From Candidatus Argoarchaeum ethanivorans (GTDB lineage: Archaea > Halobacteriota > Methanosarcinia > Methanosarcinales > EX4572-44), in NCBI GenBank assembly GCA_004193545.1, contig RPGO01000040.1, forward strand, positions 62,001 through 126,000: a stretch of DNA of 64,000 nucleotides, read 5' to 3'. The notes beneath the pieces are model-generated. The model did no database searches and was not told the DNA's origin. It saw nothing but the letters and a program-made list of their open reading frames with translations. Made by a program: the position numbers and the translations under genes. Positions 11,070-20,825 of this stretch are shown here, piece after piece; the stretch's first letter is position 1, and each line of letters starts with the position of its first letter.

Positions 11070-12568
11070 TTCTTTGTTATAGACTTGATTATTTTTTTAC
11101 TTTGTTGTAAATATGTTCCTACAGTGTATAACTTATCTTTAACATTTTCATCTTCTGTTTCGGTTAATTTTTTGTCTTTGACCTTTTCGAGCTGATCTAA
11201 ACGCTTCACAAGTTGTTCCAGACTTTCAATAAGTTGTGTTGGAATTTCTTCCTTCTGTGTATATTCATAAATTCTCTGAAAAATGCCCAATAACTCATTT
11301 TTACGCAGTTCATCAATAACTACCTTGTTTCCTAAAGCACCATCTTCAAAATATCCTATAAACTCATCTGAACAATACATATCTATCATTGGATACAAAG
11401 AGTTCGAGTTTACTTTATCGTATATAACCTCTTTAGGAAGAACATAGTTCCATTTAGTATCCTTTCGCTCACAGATTTGCATAATCTCAATTGGATTCCG
11501 TGAGGCTCTCACAACCTCTTTATAATTAGATAAAAGAGCACATTCCAAAAAATATAGTCTATCTGATGTATTAACAAATTCCATCTTATGCAGATTTCCC
11601 CGACCCATTTTAGTCAATCTGTGTTCACTTGTATCATTAAATATTGCTTTTTTATTGAATACAAGAAGGCTGCCGTGAACAGGGGAGTCGTTCTTGTTTG
11701 GATTCGTGGAACCATCTGAAACATTGACAAACAGAGTATAAGTACATGCCCTCAACGCCCTCGTTGGTAGACACAAATAATATTCATATAGCGCTTCATC
11801 AATAGATGGATGATTCATCCGTGGATTATATTGTAATATAAAAACAATGTCTGGAGCACCGTGTTTTTTAGAATATTCGATTAGACTTTCAATCACCGAG
11901 AAACCTGCTTCTGTTTTTTCATACAGTTGATCGAAGCAGATTAGAGGGAAAAAACTAAATTTTTGCAATCCTGGCGTTCCATTGTTTTCTCTTGCGTTTA
12001 CTTTAAAGCATGATAAGCAGCCACCGTGCAATATTTCTGAATTGCGCGATCCAGTCTGTTCACAACCTGCTGGGAATAACTTTGACTGGAAATACTGCTT
12101 TACCTCATCACCTGATTTGACAATAATCGAGCAGAAATTAACAGGTTTGTCTTTTTTGATATGCGTGTAATCTGTACTTTCGATTATTGGTCTCACTTGT
12201 TCCTCCTTTTTACGGTTGTCTGATCCCTCTAATAATTCTACAAATCTTTCCAACGATATGTAATCAAAACCTGCTAACAGAATGAAATCAGAATTAAATT
12301 TCTTAACACATTCTTTTAGTTTATCTACACATTCGTGAGGAACAGACCATTCAGGAAACACAGCAACGTCAACACGACGACCTTGAAAATTTGATTCTTT
12401 TATAGTGTTCAATGTTTGTTCAATCAATTTCCATTGTTTTCCTGGATCTTTATGCCTTACAAAATTTCCATCTTTTTTCCAGCAAACAGGTAGCTGAGCC
12501 ATAGCAATAACAAGATTAGAATCAGAATTTACATTAAAATCAATAAAATCCTCATATATATCAAACAT
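11063..12568 (-). CDS. Nitrilase/carbon-nitrogen hydrolase-fold protein, first gene of the cassette
   Basis: NLVIAMAQLPV start strand, Glu in VAVFPEWSVPH, Lys in YFQSKLFPAG, Cys in FFPLICFDQLY: the Glu-Lys-Cys triad spacing of the nitrilase superfamily. Confidence 0.8.
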   Translation of the reverse strand: MFDIYEDFIDFNVNSDSNLVIAMAQLPVCWKKDGNFVRHKDPGKQWKLIEQTLNTIKESNFQGRRVDVAVFPEWSVPHECVDKLKECVKKFNSDFILLAGFDYISLERFVELLEGSDNRKKEEQVRPIIESTDYTHIKKDKPVNFCSIIVKSGDEVKQYFQSKLFPAGCEQTGSRNSEILHGGCLSCFKVNARENNGTPGLQKFSFFPLICFDQLYEKTEAGFSVIESLIEYSKKHGAPDIVFILQYNPRMNHPSIDEALYEYYLCLPTRALRACTYTLFVNVSDGSTNPNKNDSPVHGSLLVFNKKAIFNDTSEHRLTKMGRGNLHKMEFVNTSDRLYFLECALLSNYKEVVRASRNPIEIMQICERKDTKWNYVLPKEVIYDKVNSNSLYPMIDMYCSDEFIGYFEDGALGNKVVIDELRKNELLGIFQRIYEYTQKEEIPTQLIESLEQLVKRLDQLEKVKDKKLTETEDENVKDKLYTVGTYLQQSKKIIKSITKKW

Positions 12569-12862
12569 TTATACCATTCCTAACTTGACTTTATCACACT
12601 CACCCGCATGTATCTCGACACACAAATTCGACACACAAATTGAGGATTTTTATTAACTTGTAGTTTTACTATGATATTTGTAGTTTTCTAAATGGTTCGG
12701 ATGTATTATGAGGCTATCAAATCGCCTCGGAAATTTTGCGTTTCTGGCAGAGGTATGCCAATCCTCATTGCTGTAAAAGTATCGAGACATTCCGCAATGA
12801 TAAATAATTTTCAAGCGAGTCTGTGAAAGAGATTAACTTTTAAGTCAAAAAGCTAATTTTAT

Positions 12863-12909
12863 GGCTGTCGACTTGCTCAGGTATTATGCTAAAACTTCGA
12901 TTTTTCCAA
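12863..12909 (+). repeat. Relic of a mobile-element terminus
   Basis: ggctgtcgacttgctcaggtattatgctaaaact aligns with the outer end of the element at 63841-63974 (ggctgtcaacttgttgggtgttataccaaaact). Confidence 0.55.
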
Positions 12910-13286
12910 AAGACCTGAAACCCTGGTCAACAGGCACAACTCCGCCAGTTCCAACCACTGTATGACTAAAACAACCACGACAATTAAAATTACACCCAGC
13001 CAACTGAACAGTACACTAAAACTCAGACAGAGCGAGATAACACAGATTCACAACATCCATAAACCACACAAATCATTCAAGATACTATCGGACAAAATAT
13101 AGGGGTGTTGAGAAGCGAGAGTTAGCTTAATGGCGAGATCGATGAAACGGATCGAGAGATTGATAGAATGGTTTATGAGCTTTATATGGCGATGAAGGGA
13201 TCAACCAGATTCACAGATTGGAACGAATTCGTTAAAGAACTTTCCACGGAAAGGTTAGTATGACATGAGACAATATTAGTTTAGAG

Positions 13287-14267
13287 ATGAACAATATGAA
13301 AATGGTTTATGGACCAGTTCCATCACGGCGGCTTGGTCGTTCTCTTGGTGTCAACCCGATCCCACTTAAAACATGCAACTATTCCTGCGTGTACTGCCAG
13401 CTCGGCAGGACCGCACACGTAACCAATCAGCGTCAGGACTTCTTTTCACCGGAAGAAATATTAGGCGAGATCAGGAGTGCAATAGAAATAAAAGATGGTC
13501 GTGGCGATGGTGAAATAGATTTTGTAACTTTTATAGGAGAAGGTGAACCGACGTTATGCAAAAGCATCGGCTGGTTAATCAGGAAGACCAGGGAAATAGC
13601 AGATGTGCCAGTGGCTGTTGATACAAATGGTTCGCTTCTCTACAGGGAAGACGTAAGAAATGACCTTTTACAGGCAGATGTTGTTATGCCGTCCCTTGAC
13701 GCAGGCACCGCCGAAACATTCAGAAAGATAAACAGGCCGCACCACGAGATCGGTTTTAAGAAGGTTGTCGAAGGCATGGAACAGTTCAGGCAGGAGTATG
13801 CAGGAGAGATATGGCTGGAAGTCATGCTGGTAAAAGGAATCAATGACTCAGAAAAAGAACTAAAAGCAATAAGAAGCAGGCTTGAAAAGATAAAACCAGA
13901 CAGAATCTATATAAATGTCCCGATAAGACCTCCTGCAGAATCATGGGCGATTCCACCAGACAAAGAGACGATCGCATTAGTACACGCGATTCTTGGTGAT
14001 GGTAATGTGGTAGATATTGCTGCAGAAGAGACTGGTGAATTTTCTATCGAGGGCTTCACAAACCCAGAAGACGCTATTTTAGCAATAACAAGACGGCACC
14101 CGATGAGGGAGATCCAGGTTATAGAAACACTAAAGAAATTCAAGGCAGGGAATCTTCACGATGATTTAAAAAGGCTGAAGGAAAGCGGAAAAATAAAAAA
14201 GGTGAAATACCGGGAGAAAGTCTTCTGGCTTGCAGTGGAAGGAAAAAGAGGTAAAGAATATGAATAG
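13287..14267 (+). CDS. Radical SAM protein (COG0731-like Fe-S oxidoreductase)
   Basis: YGPVPSRRLGRSLGVNPIPLKTCNYSCVYCQLGRT contains CxxxCxxC; also FIGEGEPTLC. Confidence 0.88.
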   Translation: MNNMKMVYGPVPSRRLGRSLGVNPIPLKTCNYSCVYCQLGRTAHVTNQRQDFFSPEEILGEIRSAIEIKDGRGDGEIDFVTFIGEGEPTLCKSIGWLIRKTREIADVPVAVDTNGSLLYREDVRNDLLQADVVMPSLDAGTAETFRKINRPHHEIGFKKVVEGMEQFRQEYAGEIWLEVMLVKGINDSEKELKAIRSRLEKIKPDRIYINVPIRPPAESWAIPPDKETIALVHAILGDGNVVDIAAEETGEFSIEGFTNPEDAILAITRRHPMREIQVIETLKKFKAGNLHDDLKRLKESGKIKKVKYREKVFWLAVEGKRGKEYE

Positions 14268-14673
14268 TCCAAAACCTGGTGGTGGTAAAAAACCCAAAAG
14301 TATCGGCAAGTCTTTTTATCGAGCATTAAAAAGCTTGGGATCAGCTCTTCCAATGCTGCTGGCTGTTGTCCTGCTTCTTGGGCTTTTCTTAACCTTTGTA
14401 TCAAAACAGTTTATTGCATCTGTATTTACAGGGGAATTGTTTTGTGATACGATAATTGGTTCCGCGATTGGTAGTATTGCAGCAGGCAATCCTATCACCA
14501 GCTATATAATAGGCGGGGAGCTTATGAAAGAAGGCGTGAGTCTCTTTGCGATAACTGCATTCATGGTGACCTGGGTAACAGTTAGTATAGCTCAGTTTCC
14601 TGCTGAAGCAGCATTTCTTGGCAAACGATTCGCATTGATTAGAAACGCACTTGGGTTCATTCTTGCCATCCTA
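14260..14673 (+). CDS. Permease-like membrane protein; 3' end abuts the IS630 insertion
   Basis: Hydrophobic segments (ALPMLLAVVLLLGLFLTFV...FAITAFMVTWVTVSIAQFPAEAAFLGKRFALIRN). The frame runs into the left IS end. Confidence 0.65.
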
Positions 14674-14733
14674 GTGTCTCAGCAACTTAATTTTTAGACA
14701 AAGTTTATAAACCTGTGAGTCCAACCATATTCT

Positions 14734-15165
14734 ATGGAAAAAATAAAACTTACAGAGAAAGAGGTGGAGTATCTCAACGATTTCGTGAAAATGGGGCGTA
14801 AAAGCGCGAGAGAATTGACCCGGGCACATATTTTGCTTCTGGTCAATGATGGAAAAAAGGAAATGGAGATAAAAGATACGCTGCGGATCAGCAGGGCAAC
14901 CGTTTCCAACACCAAGAAGAAATACCGCGAAGAAAGTCTCCAAAGCGCCCTCGCGGAGAAACCAAGATCCGGTCAGCCTAAAAAGTATACAGAGAAACAT
15001 GAGGCGGAAGTTATAGCGCAGGCATGCACCGAATCACCTGATGGGCGCAAGAGATGGACACTTACACTACTAACAGAAGAAATGCGAAAGAAGGATGGGT
15101 TTGAAACGATAAACAAAGAGAGTATCAGGCTTATTTTAAAAAAAGCAAAACTAAACCTTGGTTAA
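14734..15165 (+). CDS. IS630 transposase OrfA (HTH region)
   Basis: IKDTLRISRATVSNTKKKYREESLQSALAEKPRSGQPKKYTEKHEAEVIA HTH region. Ends just after an A7 slippery run. Confidence 0.9.
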   Translation: MEKIKLTEKEVEYLNDFVKMGRKSARELTRAHILLLVNDGKKEMEIKDTLRISRATVSNTKKKYREESLQSALAEKPRSGQPKKYTEKHEAEVIAQACTESPDGRKRWTLTLLTEEMRKKDGFETINKESIRLILKKAKLNLG

Positions 15166-15170
15166 GGCGG

Positions 15171-15829
15171 ATGTGGTGCATACAGACGATCGACACCGAA
15201 TACAGAGAACGGATGTACGATGTTCTCGATCTGTACGAAGAACCGTACGACCCGGGAAGTCCCATTGTCTGTTTTGACGAGAAACCAAAGCAACTTCTTG
15301 GAGATAAAAGGATTTCCATCCCTATGAAGCCTGGAATCCCTGTGAAATATGATTATGAATATATCAGGAACGGTACAGCAAACATTTTCATGGCGGTCGA
15401 ATTTAAAGCAGGAAAACTGGTGACGAGAGGATCACCAAAAGAAGAACCATGGTAGATTTTGCACAATTCGTGAAGATACTTGTCGATGAAGAATACCCAG
15501 ACGTTAAAATCATCCGGCTGGTTATGGATAATCTCAATACTCACAAGGAAAAGTCATTTTACGAGGCATTCGGCGAGGGGGAGGCGGAAATGATTTTGAG
15601 CAAGATCGAGTTTCATTACACACCAAAGCATGCAAGCTGGCTTAATGCCGCTGAAATCGAGATCAATGTAATGGATATCGAATGCACTGACAGACGGATT
15701 GGAGATATGGAGATACTGACTCATGAGGTGACAGCGTGGACCAGGAGACGGAATGACGATGAAAAGAAAATCAACTGGGGGTTTACGAGGAGAAAGGCGG
15801 ATAAGAAACTGTCCAAGTATTATGTCTAA
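15171..15829 (+). pseudogene. IS630 transposase OrfB (DDE domain), frameshifted in copy 1
   Basis: ORFs 15171-15455 and 15449-15829 together match the single OrfB of copy 2. Copy 1 has gtgacgagaggatcacc where copy 2 has gtgacccagatcacc (+2 nt). Confidence 0.88.
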
Positions 15830-15851
15830 GAACTAAATTGTCGAGACACTA

Positions 15852-16171
15852 GTAAAGGTGGGTATCTGACAAATGAAGCACCTGAAAGAATGTATTTAGA
15901 TGCTGCAGAACTTGGAGTGGAATATTTTGTTGTTCCATGGACAAAAGTAGATAAAATGAAAAAATATTGTTCACTTTTATCAAAAGCATCAAATAATACA
16001 AAATTCCTTTTCCCTGGTATCAGACGTGACTATCAAGGTGGAGATATAATAGAAGCATTCAAAGCTGTTAAGCCATTTTCAAGTTATGCAATCGTTGGAA
16101 GAGCAATATACGCTGCTGGTGATATAAAAAAAGCAGCAGAAAGATTATATGAGGCTATTAAAGATTTTTGA
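15852..16171 (+). pseudogene. pyrF: 5'-truncated orotidine 5'-phosphate decarboxylase (PyrF-like) fragment
   Basis: GGYLTNEAPERMYLDAAELGVEYFVVPWTK...FLFPGIRRDYQGGDIIEAFKAVKPFSSYAIVGRAIYAAGDIKKAAERL resembles the C-terminal half of OMPDC. The N-terminal half is absent. Confidence 0.65.
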
Positions 16172-16267
16172 TTATAGTGTGCGTCTACCATCTTTTTAAG
16201 GTTATATACTTTTAAACCCTATAATTCATATGAAAATATAAGGGTGATAAAACGATGAGATTTATTT

Positions 16268-19042
16268 ATGGAGTCGATGTTCTTGAACGATGAGTATCAG
16301 CTTGATTATTTTAGTGATAATGGTTTTGTGAGAAAACAGTGTGTTTCCTGTGGTGGCTATTTCTGGACACGGGATTATGAACGTAAGACCTGTGGCGATG
16401 CACCATGCGATTCGTATGATTTTATTGGTGCGCCGGTCTTTAAAAAAGCTTTTTCGATCAGTGAAATGCGTGAGGCGTATCTCTCTTTTTTTGAAAAACG
16501 AGGTCACTCGCGGGTTGCACGTTATCCGGTTGTTGCACGCTGGCGGGACGATATTTACCTGACTATTGCATCAATTGCTGATTTTCAGCCTTTTGTAACG
16601 TCTGGTCTTGTGCCGCCTCCTGCAAATCCTCTGACTATTTCGCAGCCGTGTATTCGATTAAGCGATCTCGATGCTGTTGGTCGGAGCGGCAGACATCTTA
16701 CCACTTTTGAGATGATGGCGCATCATGCGTTTAACAGCAAGGATGATGAGATTTACTGGAAGGATACAACTGTTGAATATTGTGACGTGCTTTTGCGTGA
16801 GCTTGGGGCTGACCCTTTTGCTGTTACATATCGGGAGGAGCCGTGGGCTGGCGGCGGTAATGCCGGTCCGTGCCTGGAGGTGCTTGTCAGTGGGCTTGAG
16901 CTTGCAACACTTGTGTTTATGAATCTCCGCCAGACAAAGAACGGGGGAGTCACTATCAAGGGCGAGCGGTATGAAAAGATGGATAATTATATTGTGGATA
17001 CTGGTTATGGGCTTGAGCGTTTTGTGTGGGTATCCAATGGTGCGCCAACGATCTATGATGCAGTGTTTCCGGATATTGTTGGCGAACTTATGAACCTTGC
17101 AGGAATTGAGCATTCGATCGATGATCACGAGTATACGAGTATTTTTGCTGCTAATGCCAGATTTGCAGGTGTTATGGATATAAGTGGAAAAGCCAAGCTC
17201 AAAGAACTTAGAGCAAGGGTTGCAAAGAGTATTGGAATATCGGTTGAAAGGCTCCAATCAATCATGGAACCCGTTGAGTCCGTGTATGCTGTAATAGATC
17301 ATACCCGCTGTCTCACCTTTATGCTTGGAGACGGCATCATTCCTTCCAATGTCAAGGCAGGATATCTTGCAAGGCTGGTTCTTCGGCGGACTCTACGCTT
17401 GATGAACAATCTTGAATTAGATCTTCCTATTTCCGAACTGGTAGATATGCAGATTCGACACCTTCCAGAGTATCCGGAGTTTAGAGAGCGCTTTCGTACC
17501 GCCAGTGAAATACTCTCACTTGAAGAAGAAAAGTACAGGGACACGCTTGGCCGTGGCAGGCGTCTGGTTACGAAAACAGCTCTTCATTTTAAAAAACAGG
17601 GCTCTTTATCCATACCACTGGAGGAACTCATTCAACTTTATGATACTCACGGGATACCACCTGAAATATCAAGGGATGCGGCGGCAGAGGTTGGTGTTGA
17701 TGTTGACCTGCCAGACACGTTTTATTCCAGTGTTGCAGAGTCTCACATCAAAAGCGATTCCAAAGAAGCAGAAGTGTCCACCGATGTTACCGAAATAAAG
17801 CCAAGCAAAAAACTGTACTACGAAAAACCAGCAGATTCGGTGTTTGAGGCGACCGTGATAAAAGTTATTGAGAATGAAATCGTGCTCGATGGAACTCTTT
17901 TTTATCCGGAAGGTGGAGGCCAGCCAGCAGACCATGGAACAATTACTCTCGGGGACCGTGTCGTAAACGTTGTGGATGTGCAGATAACAGACAATGTAAT
18001 CTTTCACATTACCGATTCAGGCAACAAGATAAAAATAAAAGAGGGCGACCATGTCGTTGGCAGAATCAACACCATGCGTCGAGCTTCTCATTCTCGACAC
18101 CACACTGCTACACACATCGTACATGATTCTGCTAAGAAAGTTCTGGGACAACACGTGTGGCAGACCGGTGCACAGAAAACTGTTAACCGGGCGAGGCTTG
18201 ACCTCACGCACTACAAACGCATCACACCTGGGGAACTAAAACAGATAGAGCTACTGTCAAACAAGGTAGTGATTGCAAACCTTAAGGTTAAAAGCGTCTG
18301 GATGGACAGAGTAAAAGCAGAGCAGCAGTTTGGTTTCACGCTGTACCAGGGCGGAGTTCCACCAGGTCGTGAAATAAGAATACTGCAAGTTGGTGACGAT
18401 ATAGAAGCCTGCGGAGGCACACACGTACAATACACAGGAGACATCGGGCAGATTAAAATTCTTCGCACGGAACGCATACAGGACGGGGTGGAACGAATCG
18501 AGTTTGCAGCAGGAGATTCTGCTGTAAAACAAACACAAGAACGCGAAGAATTGCTCTACAATGCAAGCAGTGCTCTCAGGGTAACGCCAGAACGCCTGCC
18601 TGAAACCGTGCAGCGATTTTTTACAGAGTGGAAACAGCTTAAAAAAGAAGTGGAACGACTCCACGAGGAACTTGCAGAAGTTAGAGTGGTGGCAGACCTA
18701 GCCAATGCCAGTAAAATTGGAAACATGAACGTTATTGCAAAAGAACTATCAAATGCAGACACTAACGAATTAATCAAAATAGCATCAGAATTTGCAAAAC
18801 AACCAAACACGATAGCAGTGCTCGCAAGCCGGCACGATGGCGTTAAAATCGTGGCATCAGCAGGAAGCGAGGCTGTGAAAGCGGGAATCAATGCCGGAAA
18901 CATTGTACGAGAAATAAGCACCATAGTGGGGGGCGGAGGCGGAGGCAAACCCGCCATCGCACAGGGCGGCGGCAAAAACCCTGGAAAAATCGAAGACGCA
19001 CTACAGGCAGGAGTTGAAATCATAAAAAAGATACTCTTATGA
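16268..19042 (+). CDS. alaS: Alanyl-tRNA synthetase (archaeal type)
   Basis: 924-aa ORF with the archaeal N-terminal extension (QCVSCGGYFWTRDYERKTCGDAPCDSYDFIG), class II core, RRASHSRHHTATHIVH editing motif and DHHA1-type C-terminus. Confidence 0.97.
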   Translation: MESMFLNDEYQLDYFSDNGFVRKQCVSCGGYFWTRDYERKTCGDAPCDSYDFIGAPVFKKAFSISEMREAYLSFFEKRGHSRVARYPVVARWRDDIYLTIASIADFQPFVTSGLVPPPANPLTISQPCIRLSDLDAVGRSGRHLTTFEMMAHHAFNSKDDEIYWKDTTVEYCDVLLRELGADPFAVTYREEPWAGGGNAGPCLEVLVSGLELATLVFMNLRQTKNGGVTIKGERYEKMDNYIVDTGYGLERFVWVSNGAPTIYDAVFPDIVGELMNLAGIEHSIDDHEYTSIFAANARFAGVMDISGKAKLKELRARVAKSIGISVERLQSIMEPVESVYAVIDHTRCLTFMLGDGIIPSNVKAGYLARLVLRRTLRLMNNLELDLPISELVDMQIRHLPEYPEFRERFRTASEILSLEEEKYRDTLGRGRRLVTKTALHFKKQGSLSIPLEELIQLYDTHGIPPEISRDAAAEVGVDVDLPDTFYSSVAESHIKSDSKEAEVSTDVTEIKPSKKLYYEKPADSVFEATVIKVIENEIVLDGTLFYPEGGGQPADHGTITLGDRVVNVVDVQITDNVIFHITDSGNKIKIKEGDHVVGRINTMRRASHSRHHTATHIVHDSAKKVLGQHVWQTGAQKTVNRARLDLTHYKRITPGELKQIELLSNKVVIANLKVKSVWMDRVKAEQQFGFTLYQGGVPPGREIRILQVGDDIEACGGTHVQYTGDIGQIKILRTERIQDGVERIEFAAGDSAVKQTQEREELLYNASSALRVTPERLPETVQRFFTEWKQLKKEVERLHEELAEVRVVADLANASKIGNMNVIAKELSNADTNELIKIASEFAKQPNTIAVLASRHDGVKIVASAGSEAVKAGINAGNIVREISTIVGGGGGGKPAIAQGGGKNPGKIEDALQAGVEIIKKILL

Positions 19043-19097
19043 TTCCGTGAAGCTATTAAGTTTAAGTTATTAAAGATAAACACATAAGTAAATAATC

Positions 19098-19631
19098 ATG
19101 TTTTTCTTTGGACATCTTGGAATAACACTTGGAATCGCAGTGTTACTCTTTTACTTGTTGAAAATCAAACCGGATCGCAAGATTTACCTCGCGGTTTTTA
19201 TAGGTGCGATCCTTCCTGATTTAATAGACAAACCGGTAGGAGAAATCCTTCTTGCAGGGTCAATTTCAAACGGAAGAATTTTCGCTCACACGTTACTTTT
19301 TATTATCTCCCTTTTATTTATTGGAATGTATCTATACAAACGAAATAATGAGCTTAGAGGTCTTATTCTCTGCTTTGCTTCTTTTTTGCACCTCTGCGAG
19401 GATCAAATGTGGCTCATGCCAGAGACACTCTTTTATCCTGCTTATGGGTTTTCGCTCCCACAGGGTACTATGGAAGCGCACTGGTGGCAGTACTTCATAT
19501 CAATGTTCTTCAACACATATTCTTTTTCATCTGGGGTTGCGCACTCTTTTTATTATGAATTAATCGGAATTACAATCCTGATACTCTTCTTTCTCCAGAA
19601 ACTATCAGTCAAAAGAAGGTGGTTACAGTGA
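19098..19631 (+). CDS. Membrane-bound metal-dependent hydrolase, YdjM/DUF457-like
   Basis: FFGHLGITLG...GAILPDLIDKP...IFAHTLLFI pattern. Confidence 0.65.
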   Translation: MFFFGHLGITLGIAVLLFYLLKIKPDRKIYLAVFIGAILPDLIDKPVGEILLAGSISNGRIFAHTLLFIISLLFIGMYLYKRNNELRGLILCFASFLHLCEDQMWLMPETLFYPAYGFSLPQGTMEAHWWQYFISMFFNTYSFSSGVAHSFYYELIGITILILFFLQKLSVKRRWLQ

Positions 19632-20770
19632 GTATACGTTTTTCGAGGAAATACGTAATGATTGCAATTGTCGTTTGTGTGCTATCAATTCTTGCCCCTG
19701 GCGCCTGGTATTACAGCCTTTCAACAAACAGTGACGTTCTTGTCCTCGATGAAACAGCACTGACAGTGGTTTTAGATCGCCTTCCTGAAGATGAAAAGGA
19801 TGCAGTAGCAATATCGCAGGAGACGATTATTAATGCAACTGGCGTTCCGAAACGGGCATTTAACAAGTATTTCAAGCAGAAAAACGTGTCAAAAACAGAG
19901 TTCCAATGGCTTCTTTTGTATAATGTGACAGGAAACCCGGACCTTTCTGTTTTTATAGTAAAACGAATTACATCAGACGAGGGGTTCAGAATATCAGACG
20001 ATTATATTATTGGAATGGTTGGAATAGAATATTACAATGCACATTTTAAAAAAAAGGCGTTTGATTCTAACACAAACATCGCTTCCTACTCGTTTAGCTA
20101 TAATTACCTAACTGATAAGATTGAACTGACAATGTGGGTGAAACTTGGATATGACAGGAGTGTAATTAGCAAGCATGTAGTTACCACAGCACAAGAAGTT
20201 AAGGTGAGTTTAGAACAGGCGATAGAAATCGGAAGGACGAATGGACTAAGTGGCACTATTTCCGGGCGTCCAGTAGTAGCTGGCGGTGCCTTATGCTGGC
20301 GGGTCGTATGGAAACACACACCCACAAAACAGGACTACGATGCTCATACGATTTATGGCTTTGATATTCACTGCACTACAGGTGAAGTTGTTAGAACGCA
20401 CCGATACGTACTGCCAAAACCGCCTTCAATAAAAGCAACTCAAATCACACCACTTATTGATGATCTTGGAGTTGACGATCTGGAAGACGGTGCAGTAATA
20501 CAGTTACGCGTGATGAACAGTTCAAAAGAGACATTTTCCCTGACAAAGAGTTTTGGAAAAATGGTTGTGAAGAAGGGAGGGAAAACTGAAAATACAGACA
20601 TCACCCTGTGGATTGACAGGGAACTCATTGTTCATGCACTTGAAAGCGGGGATGTCATCAGTTACTTAAAGGAGAATGCCGAAGAAGGTCAGGTTGGTGT
20701 GGAACTCCATAAAAATGTCGTTATTTTAAAGAAAAAAGGCTACATGAGTTTGTATGAAAAATTAAAGTAG
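19619..20770 (+). CDS. Membrane-anchored protein of unknown function (possible PepSY-like repeats)
   Basis: 383-aa ORF with one N-terminal TM segment, overlapping the upstream gene. Confidence 0.6.
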   Translation: MVTVSIRFSRKYVMIAIVVCVLSILAPGAWYYSLSTNSDVLVLDETALTVVLDRLPEDEKDAVAISQETIINATGVPKRAFNKYFKQKNVSKTEFQWLLLYNVTGNPDLSVFIVKRITSDEGFRISDDYIIGMVGIEYYNAHFKKKAFDSNTNIASYSFSYNYLTDKIELTMWVKLGYDRSVISKHVVTTAQEVKVSLEQAIEIGRTNGLSGTISGRPVVAGGALCWRVVWKHTPTKQDYDAHTIYGFDIHCTTGEVVRTHRYVLPKPPSIKATQITPLIDDLGVDDLEDGAVIQLRVMNSSKETFSLTKSFGKMVVKKGGKTENTDITLWIDRELIVHALESGDVISYLKENAEEGQVGVELHKNVVILKKKGYMSLYEKLK

Positions 20771-20825
20771 CGATTAATCTGTAAGTTGAGATGCTTCTAT
20801 TGTTTACTAAGAGTTCCATAAATCA

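Larger units (their letters stand above)
14674..15849 (+). mobile_element. IS630-family-like insertion sequence, copy 1
   Basis: About 27-bp imperfect TIRs (gtgtctcagcaacttaatttttagaca / tgtctaagaactaaattgtcgagacac), flanking TA at 14672-14673 and 15850-15851, two-ORF transposase; near-identical to 36384-37558. Confidence 0.93.

Noticed and set aside
12616-12641. 13-bp tandem repeat cgacacacaaatt x2 upstream of the nitrilase cassette
   Set aside because: Only two copies; could be an operator but too short to support as a feature.
16658-17257. 199-aa minus-strand ORF
   Set aside because: Antisense shadow within alaS; low-complexity composition and no recognisable domain.
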